Origin: Medakamo hakoo
Taxonomy: Eukaryota > Chlorophyta > Trebouxiophyceae > Coccomyxaceae
Direction of reading: 5' to 3'
NCBI GenBank assembly: GCA_026636295.1
Contig: CP089457.1
Location: 434,001-498,000, forward strand
Length of the DNA stretch: 64,000 bases
A program made the position numbers and the translations under genes. Position 1 is the stretch's first letter; each line of letters starts with the position of its first letter. Positions 56,793 to 64,000 of the stretch are shown here, piece after piece. The notes under the pieces were generated by a model, which was not told the origin of the DNA, did no database searches, and saw only the letters and a list, made by a program, of their open reading frames with translations.

Positions 56793-59283
56793 ATGACGGC
56801 GGACGCACGCGCGCCTGGCGTTCCGCCGCGGGACCGCGCCCTCTTCCTGGACGGTGCGTTTTTTCCCCGGCGACCAAAAAAAAGGTTCGGCCGGCTGTCG
56901 CGCGAATTGAAGCGCTCTCACACACGGCCCGCCCTTCGTCTCCCCCTCCCTCCCCCTCTCTCCACCAGGCTCCAAGTCCGCCCTGCTCGCGGCAGCAGCC
57001 CGCCGCGACGGCCTCCTCGGCGGTGGCGGCGGCTCAAGCAAGGGCGCCTCTGCCTCTTCCCGCACCGCCGCGCCCGCCCACCGCCGCGCGGCCGCGGCCG
57101 AGGCCGACGCGGTCGTCCGCCTCATCAACTGCACGCTGGGCGCAGGTACTGAGGTGGATGGGACCGGGGGCACGCCAATTCCGGGCGCCGCCACGCACGA
57201 AAAGCTCCAATCTTTTTCTATTCAACGCGGGGTCGACCACCCGCGTTTTTTTTTCTTCCACCCTCCCCCCCCTCTCCCATCCTCCCTCGACGCAGGCATC
57301 CTCGGCTTCCCGCACGCCTACCGCCAGACGGGCGTCGCCTTGGCCTCCATCCTCGTCATCGTCGCGGCGCTAGCCTCTAGAGCGGGTTTGCGCCTTTTGC
57401 TACTGTGCGCGGCCCGCGTGGGTGGCCAGGGCGCGGCTCTGTCGTATCGGTCGCTCGCGACGGCCGCGCTGGGCCCGGCCGGCGGCGCGGCCGTCACCGC
57501 GTCCGCGGCCGCCTTGCACCTAGGCTGCCTGGTCGCCTGCTTGAACGCCCTCGCCGACGTGGGCTCCTCCGTCGCGGGCGGCCTCGTCCCGCCCGGCGCG
57601 GAGCCCGCGCGCGGCGCGCTCCTGGCCGTCGCCGCGGCCGGCGCGGCGCTGCCCGCCGCTTTCCTCTTGGGCGGCCGCCCGGGCGGGGGTGGGGGTGTGC
57701 CGCCCGCGTCTGCCGCCGTCGGCCGTTTCTCCGTCGCGGCTGTGGCGGCGTTGGCCGGGTGCTTGGCACTCTTCGCGGCGGATGACGCCGTGGCACGGCG
57801 GGCGGGTGGCAGCCTCCACCCGCCGCCACCCCCGCCGACCGCCGAGCCGTTGCGCTTGTGGCGCCCGGCCGGCGTGCCGACGGCGGCCCCGCTCATGGCG
57901 TACGCTTTCGCGGCGCACCCCTTTTTGTTCGGCGCGCTGTCCGGGAGTGCTGGAGCCTCCACAGCCGCCCAGCCCCCGCCTTCGACGGCCGCCCTGCGCC
58001 GCGCCGTGTCCGTCGTCCGCGCCGCGACGGCCGCCGCCGCCGCCGCGTACGTCGGCGTCGGCCTGGCGGGCTACGCCGCCTTCCGCGGACGCACGGCGGG
58101 CGACATCCTGCGCAATTTGAGCGGCGGCGGCGTGCGTGCTGGGTCGGGCGACCGGCCCGTCGTCGTCGGCTTCTTGGCGCCCCCAGCGCGGCGGGCGATC
58201 GCGGCGGCCGTCAAGGCCGCCGTCGCCCTGTCCCTGCTGGGCACGGTGCCCCTGTTGCTGGCACCCGTGCGCGCGGCGGCAGTGGGCGCGGTCGGGCGGT
58301 CGTCCGAAGACGAAGGCCGGCCGGGCTCGGGGGACGTGGAGGCGGTCGGCGGCGCGCTGCGCGCGCGCGCGCCCGCGCCCACCGCCGCCTGGAAGGGCGG
58401 GAAGCCGCGGCCGAGCGCCGCCGCCTCCCTGGCGGATGCGGCCGCCACGACGACCGCCCTGGCCGCCGCCACGGCCGCGGCCGCCCTGCTGCCGTCCGTG
58501 GACCTGGTCCTGGGCCTGGCGGGCGGCAGCGCGGCCGCGGCGCTCGGCCACGTCTTGCCCGCCGCGTGCTTCCTGCGCCTGCACGCCGCCTCCCCGTCGC
58601 CGTCCGTGTTCGGCGCCGCCGCCGCCGGCCCCGCGGTCCCGACTGCTGTGCCGGGTCCTGCCCTGCCTCCGCTGGCCCCGCACGCGGCGTCGGCGGCGCT
58701 CCGACTGAGTGGCGGCGAGGCCCTGAAATCCCCGACCCGGCCGCCGGGCGCGGCGGCCGGCCGGGCGGCGCTGCTCTTCCGCGTCTCCGGCAGCGGCGAC
58801 GCCGGGCCGGGGGCGCGGTGGGCGCTGCCACCCCCTCCGCCCGCGGCGCCCGCCCCGCGCCGCCGCCCCGCGTGCGCCGCCGCCCCCCCCGCCGGCCACC
58901 GCGGCGACCGCGCCCGCTCCTGGGCCCTCCTCTTCCTTGGCCTCGCCCTCGCCGTCAGCGGCACGGCCGCCACCGCGCGCGCGGCTGCGAGCGCTGCTGA
59001 CGTGGCAGCGGCAGCGACGGCGCTGGCCAAGGCCCGGTCGGGCGTGGCGGCCGCGGCGGCGGCGGTCGGGGCGATGGCTGGCGGGGGCGGGCGCGCGTCG
59101 GCGTCTGCGCCCGTTGCGCCAACCGCGGCCGTCGCTGCCGCCGCTGCCGCCAACGAGGCCGTGGACGCGGCGGCGCGCGTGTTGGAAAAAGCAGATCCAG
59201 CAGTTGTGGAGGAGGCGGGGCCCATCGCGGCGGAGCTTGAGAGAGAGGCGGCGGCCGGCGTGACGGGGGCGCGCGCGGGTTGA
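56793..59283 (+). CDS. Amino-acid/auxin permease family transporter (SLC38/AVT-like)
   Basis: Predicted 741 aa, exons 56793-56853, 56969-57145 and 57296-59283. Probably a proton- or sodium-coupled neutral amino-acid carrier, vacuolar or plasma membrane. Seen here: VVRLINCTLGAG joined to ILGFPHAYRQTGVALA across intron 2, the helix-1 signature of the family; then helices with HLGCLVACLNALADVGS, PLMAYAFAAHPFLFGAL and YVGVGLAGYAAFRG, the last two strongly family-like; RRAIAAAVKAAVALSLLGTV; and later hydrophobic blocks. It is longer than the usual 450-550 aa because of Ala/Gly/Pro-rich inserts in loops and a C-terminal region with an extra hydrophobic segment (about 605-625) and an Ala-rich coiled tail. 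FIS1 starts 77 bp downstream. Confidence 0.85.
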
Positions 59284-59360
59284 GAGGTGCGGTGAGGGTT
59301 GAGGCACGGTGTGTGTTGTGTGGGCAGTCCAAAACCGAATTGTTTTCTCGTCTCCCCAGC

Positions 59361-59946
59361 ATGGCCGCCGCCGGTCGCGCCACCGCACCCATCCTGTTCC
59401 CTGACCTGCCGACGACGGACCATGAATTCGTGCTGACGTGCAGGCGGGAGGCGGAAGCCGCGGCCGGCACCGCCCGCGCGCCCGCGCTGACCTTCCAGTT
59501 GAGTTTGCTGTCCGCCGCACACAAAAAAAAACAACCCGCCGGGCTGTTTTTGTTCGGCGAGCCCCCCCACTCTCACACTCCGCACCCCACCCACCCACCC
59601 CCCCTTCAGGCTCGCCTGGGCCTTGGTCCACTCCACCTGGGCGTCCGACGTCCGGTCGGGCCGGGACCTGGCCCGCACCCTGGCCACCGACCCCGGCGCC
59701 GACCCGGCCGCGGTGCGCGACGCGCGCTATTTGGAGGCCGTCGGCGCGGCGAAGGCGGGCGACTTGATTGCCGCGCGCCGGACCCTGGCGGACCTCCTGG
59801 CCCAAGTCCCCGAGTGGCGCCAGGCCGCGACCCTGAAAGCGGCCGTGGACGACGCCGTCATTCGCGAGGGGTTGACGGGCTTGGGCGTGGCCGCGGGCGC
59901 GCTGGGGCTGGTGGGGCTGGCCATCGCCGCGTTCACGCGGCGGTGA
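59361..59946 (+). CDS. FIS1: Mitochondrial/peroxisomal fission protein FIS1
   Basis: Predicted 157 aa, exons 59361-59497 and 59610-59946. FIS1 is a tail-anchored TPR adaptor on the mitochondrial and peroxisomal outer membrane that helps recruit the division machinery. Seen here: FQLAWALVHSTWASDVRSG at the junction, equal to the FxxAWxLVxS helix of FIS1; AARYLEAVG-like RDARYLEAVGAAKAGDLIAA; ADLLAQVPEWRQAATLKAAV, the second TPR; and a C-terminal helix GVAAGALGLVGLAIAAF followed by TRR, the basic tail needed for mitochondrial sorting. The intron uses the less common donor GTTGAG; it is the choice that keeps frame and motif. The N-terminal arm is longer than average. Confidence 0.85.
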
Positions 59947-60055
59947 TGGAATGTATGAGGCGCAGATGAGGGCGTGTGCCCCCCCGGGGGGGGGACGGAG
60001 AGTTTAGAAAAAAAAAGAGTCCGGAGCGTTTTTCTTGTTTGGGTTTTTTTTTCTT

Positions 60056-61686
60056 TCACTGCACAACTTTCCGCCGCACCAGGCCCTGCATGAAATCGAG
60101 CGAGTTCCCGTCCGGGTGGAGTTCGTACGCCACGCCGCTCGCCTCATCCACGGCCAGCAAGTAACCAGAGGGCGCGAGGCCCGTGATGCGGACGACGGCG
60201 CCCGGCGGCGGGCGGCGCTCCCCGCCGGGCGGCGCCGACGCCGATGGCGGCGGCCCGCCGCGCCGGTCCACCGCCCCCGCCGCCGCCGCGCCGTCCGGCG
60301 GGTCCACGACCGTCACGGCCTGGCCCGTGTGCAGCCAGGCGGCCAAGTACGCGGTCGAATCCGGGCCGCCCGGGCCCCAGGCGGCGCCGGCGTCGCCCCC
60401 GCCGGGCGCCGCCAGGCGGTCCAGCCCCGCCTCCACCTCGCCCAGGATGGCCGCCAGCAGGGCGGGCCGGCCGCCCGCCGCTTCCACGGCGGCCGCCCGC
60501 CCCACGCCCGGGTCCGTGCGCTCGGCCTCCCTCCCGGGCGGCGGCCAGGGCACCAAGTCGGCCACGCGCGCCCAGTCCAGGGCGGCCGGAGATGCTGACG
60601 TGGCGGTCCCGGGCGCTTCATTCGTCACGTTCAGCCCAAACCCCGCCACGACGCGGAAGGAGCCGCCCCCGCCTGGGCCGCTCCCGCCCGGCCCGGAGAC
60701 GTAGGTGGAGTGGCACAGCACGCCCGCCAGTTTTTTGCGGGCGGGGCGGGGGCCGCCGCCGGCTCCGGAGGCCGGAGAGGCCGGAGGAGGAGGGGCGGCG
60801 AGCACGTCGTTCGGCCACTTTATGCGCACGTCGCACGCCTCGCCCGCGGCCGACGACGCGGCGGCGCCCCACCCCGCCGCCGCCGCCGACGCCGCCACCA
60901 TGGCTTTGACGCCGCGCACCAGCCCCAGCGCGACGGCGTATTGCACGTACGGCAGGCGCGTCCCCGGGATGGCGGCGCTGACCGACAGGGAGGCCATGAG
61001 GCACCCGGGGGGGCTGGCCCACACATTGCCGGCCCGGCCCCGCCCCGCGAGCTGGGTGTCCGCCACGGCGACGGTGCCGGACGGGATGGCCGGCCCGGCG
61101 TTCTGGAGCAGGGTCTGCGTGGAGGGCAGGGCGCGGGCGGCCAGCATGATGTGGCCGAGGGACCCCGTGCCCAGGCGGGCCAGCGCGGCGCCCGGGTCGA
61201 AGGGGGGCGGGGGGTACGGGTGCGGGTGCGGCGGCGGCGCGGCGGGCGTCGGCGGGCCTGGCTCGGGCGCGGGCGGGAGGGTGAACGCCGCGACGGCGGC
61301 CGGGCCGGCGGGGAGGGAGCCCTGGGGTGAGGTGGGGTGGGGCGGGGCGGGGTCGGGGATGATGAGAAAAAAAACGCATGTCCGCGGCACGAAAAGTCCG
61401 CCCGCCCGCCCCACTCAAGCCTCACCTTGGCAAAGGCTGTCCGTGCCGTCTCCAAGGCCGCTTCCGTCTTGACGTGGATGGACACAGGGTAGGACGTCGT
61501 GGGCTCGTCGCCTGGCGCCGGCGTGTCGGCCGGGCTGGCCGCAGCGGGCGGCGGCATTGGCCTTGATGCAAGCACGCGGCGGCCGGCGCCCGCACGGCGG
61601 GCGGCCGCCTCACACCGCCGGGCTGGGTGTTGAGGTGCGGGCGGGCGCAAGCACAAGCAGCGTCTGGCCCGGCCCAGCCGGAGCAT
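60056..61686 (-). CDS. HCS: Biotin-protein ligase (holocarboxylase synthetase)
   Basis: Predicted 508 aa, minus-strand exons 61686-61426 and 61321-60056. It attaches biotin to acetyl-CoA carboxylase and other carboxylases through biotinyl-AMP. Seen here: an Arg/Ala-rich presequence (about 1-40) with a second Met (MPPPAAASP, about 44), which could give an alternative cytosolic form; SLGHIMLAARALPSTQTLL; the ligase P-loop ADTQLAGRGRAGNVWASPPG (about 173-192); LPYVQYAVALGLVRG; IKWPNDVLA (about 252); KKLAGVLCHST; FRVVAGFGLNV; and a C-terminal beta domain GAVVRITGLAPSGYLLAVDE. Loops are Gly/Ala/Pro-rich. It converges with FIS1 (109 bp), and the GNAT gene lies 83 bp upstream on the same strand. Confidence 0.92.
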
Positions 61687-61769
61687 CAAGCCCGGGTGGA
61701 CGGCGGAGGAGGGAGGAGGGGGGACAGGCTGGAGTGTGGTGGTGTGTTACACGCACCCTCGCCCCTCAC

Positions 61770-62507
61770 TCACTCCCCGCCGACGTAGAACATGCCACGA
61801 ATGCCTTCCGGGTCCGCCTCGTAGCCCAGCCCCCCGTAAAACGGCAGCGCGCCCGGGCTGGAGAAGAGCGTGACGTTGCCCAACCCCGCCTCCAGCAGCG
61901 ACGCCGTCACCCGCTCCACGAGCGCGGCGCCCAGCCCCCGCCCGCGCAGCGCCGGGTGGACGACGACATCCCACAGCGTCGCGTTGAAGGCCGCGTCTGA
62001 CGTCGCGCGCGCGGACGCGACGAGGATGGGCGGCGGCCCGCCGCCGCCGCTGCCGCGTCCGTTGTCCAGCGGGGTGAGCAGTGCGCCCGCGCACAGGTAG
62101 GACCCGGCCAGCGCGGCCGCCAGCCGGTCGGCCGGCCGGGGCGGCCAGCCCGCGGCGGCTGTGAGGGCGGCCATGGACGCCGGGTCGAGCGCGGCCGGGC
62201 CGAGGACGAGGGAGAGGGTGTGGGTGGGTGCGGCCCCCCCGTCCTCGGCCAGCACCAGGGGGTCCGCGCTGACGACCGCCACGCCCGGCAAGCCCAGCGG
62301 GAACGTGCCCGCTGGCGGTGGGGGCAGCGACCCGTCCGGGGCGGGGGTGGGGGGCGGGAAGCGTGGCGGGGGCGTGGATGGCGTGGAAGCGGAGGAGGTG
62401 GGCGGTGGTGGCGCGGGCGCGGCGTCGGGTTTGCTGTGCGAGGGAGGGAATCGGAGGTCGCATGTTTTTCGTGAGACCACAGCGCTCGCGTGCAGGCCTC
62501 TAGACAT
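61770..62507 (-). CDS. GNAT-family N-acetyltransferase, plastid-type
   Basis: Intronless, predicted 245 aa. The first ATG in frame (62507) gives MSRGLHASAVVSRKTCDLRF, which may be a transit peptide, followed by a Pro-rich spacer. The acetyltransferase core is compact and C-terminal: ATLWDVVVHPALRGRGLGAA with the acetyl-CoA R-x-x-G-x-G/A loop (about 185), LVERVTASLLEAGLGNVTLF and ALPFYGGLGYEADPEGIRGM. This layout resembles plastid GNATs (SNAT/NSI group) of plants. Acceptor could be protein N-termini, lysines or amines; sequence does not decide. TRAPPC3 starts divergently 412 bp away. Confidence 0.82.
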   Translation of the reverse strand: MSRGLHASAVVSRKTCDLRFPPSHSKPDAAPAPPPPTSSASTPSTPPPRFPPPTPAPDGSLPPPPAGTFPLGLPGVAVVSADPLVLAEDGGAAPTHTLSLVLGPAALDPASMAALTAAAGWPPRPADRLAAALAGSYLCAGALLTPLDNGRGSGGGGPPPILVASARATSDAAFNATLWDVVVHPALRGRGLGAALVERVTASLLEAGLGNVTLFSSPGALPFYGGLGYEADPEGIRGMFYVGGE

Positions 62508-62919
62508 AGACAACCGGCCATCCAGCCGACTCAACACACGCACCGGCCGAAGAGGCCTTCCAGGAACGAGGCCGCGGAGACGGTCCGCGAGTGGTGAGGC
62601 TTTACTAGGCCGCCGGCGCGCGGTTGTTGAGGGAGGAGGCTACTAGGCCGCGGGCCGGCAGGCCCGCCGCGGGCTAGGGCAGGTGGGGTGGTCATGGATG
62701 TCTGCTAGCCGTGCGTGTGGGGCGGAGGACGCGGCGGGCGTGTCCCCGGCTCACACGCGCGCGAAAATGGAATTCGTCACAGAGTAAGCCGGTCGGAGTG
62801 AGAGCGCGCGTGTTTTCACTTTTTCGTTTCGACGAGCGCGTGCTCCTCTCCATCGCGTCCAAGGTCTCGCTCCCTCTCTCCTCGCCCCGCCACTGCTCGC
62901 AGCACACGACCCGACAGCC
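62508..62919. other. Shared GNAT/TRAPPC3 start region with short direct repeat and hairpin
   Basis: No gene. TACTAGGCCGC occurs twice (62603-62613 and 62641-62651). The second copy runs into a hairpin with arms CGGGCC (62651-62656) and GGCCCG (62661-62666). TC-rich leader precedes the TRAPPC3 ATG. Confidence 0.5.
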
Positions 62920-63699
62920 ATGGCGTCCGCTCTGGGCGGCGACACCATTGTGCGTGAGGCTGCTGGCATCGTTTTTCTCCTTCCCATCTCGCGCGCTCTT
63001 TTCTCATGCCTCCACCCCCCCCCCCCAAAAAAAACAGTCCGCCGAAGTCCTGGTCCTGACCTACGGCTCCCTCGTCCGCCAGCTCGTCGCCGACCTGGAC
63101 GACGTGGCCGCCGTCAACAAGCAACTGGACACGATGTGAGTTTCGGGGGAGCGGGAGTTTTTTCGTTTTCTTTTTTTTTCGCGCGCCGCGCTGCTTCGAC
63201 CACCCCCACCCACCCCCCTGCCCCACCCACCACGCACCCCCCCTCCATCCTCAGGGGCTACAACATCGGCACCCGCCTGGTGGATGAGTACCTGGCTAAA
63301 ACGCGCACCACCCGGTGTGGCGGCTTTGCGGACGCCATGGCGGCCGCGGCGCGTGGCGCGTGCCGGGCTTTCCTGGGAGTGGGCGGCACGCTCTCAGACT
63401 GGTCGCCCGACGGCACGGAGGTTACGCTCTCCCTCCCCGACAACCCGCTGTCCGACGGCGTGGAGCTCCCGCCCGAGCTGGCGGCGGGCGGGCTGTGGTA
63501 CAGCAACCTGCTGGCGGGCGCCCTGCGCGGGGCGCTGGCGTCCGTCAACCTCGCCGTGGAGACGGCGTTCATCGCCGACCCGCTCCGCGCGAGGAGTGGT
63601 GGGGGTGGGGGTGAGGGCGGCGCCCCGCCGTGCGCCGCCATCCGGGTGCGGTTGGTGGGGGCGGGGACGGAGGCGTACCCCTTCAAAGACGAGGACTAG
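62920..63699 (+). CDS. TRAPPC3: TRAPP complex subunit TRAPPC3/Bet3
   Basis: Predicted 190 aa, exons 62920-62949, 63038-63135 and 63255-63699. Bet3 is a core TRAPP subunit that joins the two halves of the complex and takes part in RAB1 activation. Seen here: SAEVLVLTYGSLVRQLVADL; NKQLDTMGYNIGTRLVDEYL across intron 2; RTTRCGGFADAM, with the Cys that carries a buried acyl chain in known Bet3; FLGVGGTLSDWSPDGTEVTL; DNPLSDGVELP; and LWYSNLLAGALRGALASVNL. A short Gly run precedes the last strand. Length fits the family (180-195). The first exon has only ten codons. Confidence 0.95.
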   Translation: MASALGGDTIVREAAGIVFLLPISRALFSCLHPPPPKKTVRRSPGPDLRLPRPPARRRPGRRGRRQQATGHDVSFGGAGVFSFSFFFARRAASTTPTHPPAPPTTHPPSILRGYNIGTRLVDEYLAKTRTTRCGGFADAMAAAARGACRAFLGVGGTLSDWSPDGTEVTLSLPDNPLSDGVELPPELAAGGLWYSNLLAGALRGALASVNLAVETAFIADPLRARSGGGGGEGGAPPCAAIRVRLVGAGTEAYPFKDED

Positions 63700-63851
63700 G
63701 GGCGTGGAGGGGGGGGGGGACGTGTTGTTTTTGTGTCGGAAGACTGAAAACAGACTGCTGACAGGGGCCTCGCCCGCCTGGAGGGGGGGGGGGCGGAAAA
63801 AAAAGTTCGCACGCTACAGCTAACCCCACCGCCACACCGCCCATTCCCATC

Positions 63852-64000
63852 TCACGCTCCCGCGGGTGGCGCCGCACCCGCACCAGCCGCGGGCGCCCGC
63901 ACCGCCGCCGCCGCCGCCGCCGGCCAAAACGCCGACGCCCCTCCCCTGGCCGGCCGCAGCTCGCCCGGGCGGTCCACGAACTCGACGACCGCCAGGCGCG
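63852..64000 (-). CDS. 3' end of a minus-strand gene (partial)
   Basis: The right edge reads in minus sense as an open frame of 49 codons ending at TGA 63854-63852: RLAVVEFVDRPGELRPARGG then Ala-rich to the C-terminus. The AVVEFVDRPGE stretch could be the last strand of an RRM-like fold, but that is a guess. It converges with TRAPPC3 (152 bp), in keeping with the alternating layout. Confidence 0.5.
   Translation of the reverse strand, partial: RLAVVEFVDRPGELRPARGGASAFWPAAAAAAVRAPAAGAGAAPPAGA

Overview
The window is nuclear DNA from a eukaryotic green alga. It is very GC-rich and gene-dense, with short GT-AG introns and long Ala/Gly/Pro-rich stretches inside otherwise recognisable proteins. 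A chlorophyllide a oxygenase homologue, an AKR2-type plastid-targeting factor, a plastid-type IPMDH, a NXD1 homologue and a plant-type TDY MAP kinase place it in Viridiplantae. The CAO homologue keeps the Rieske half but shows no mononuclear-iron motif. That split-CAO arrangement is known from Mamiellophyceae such as Micromonas, so a prasinophyte is my best guess (inference, low to moderate confidence).

Layout, left to right: PSMG2 and AKR2 (+); glucosidase II alpha (-) head-to-head with CAND1 (+); NXD1 (-) with an EamA transporter (+); IPMDH and ADC synthase (-) with CCT5 (+); NOC2 (-) with a P5 ATPase (+); FPGS (-) with a class 3 lipase (+); a Hakai-like RING protein (-) with a KH+J-domain protein (+); RAB6 and a cyclophilin (-) with a Jagunal-like protein (+); TRAPPC5 (-) with an unknown acidic coiled-coil protein and a U-box/pseudo-rhomboid fusion (+); LACS and the Rieske CAO homologue (-) with an MFS sugar transporter (+); a TDY MAPK (-) with an amino-acid transporter and FIS1 (+); biotin ligase and a GNAT (-) with TRAPPC3 (+); and the 3' end of one more minus-strand gene at the right edge. 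Genes therefore alternate in divergent blocks that share short spacers, and neighbouring blocks converge with only about 90-650 bp between stop codons.

There is no pathway cluster. Most genes are housekeeping: proteasome assembly, CRL exchange, chaperonin, ribosome biogenesis, ER glycoprotein quality control, Golgi/TRAPP traffic, folate (ADCS and FPGS), leucine and biotin metabolism. I see no complete transposon, viral element, CRISPR array, rRNA or tRNA.

Introns are strongly biased to the 5' ends of genes. Many have a G-rich 5' half and a C-rich 3' half. The most unusual items are the Rieske-only CAO homologue, the U-box/pseudo-rhomboid fusion, the RS/KH/J-domain protein, the Jagunal-like protein, a 1.1-kb intron carrying a repeated octamer, and a (CA)73 tract abutting a 3' splice site. 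Exon coordinates were worked out by eye from reading frame, splice consensus and family similarity recalled from knowledge; no alignment was run.
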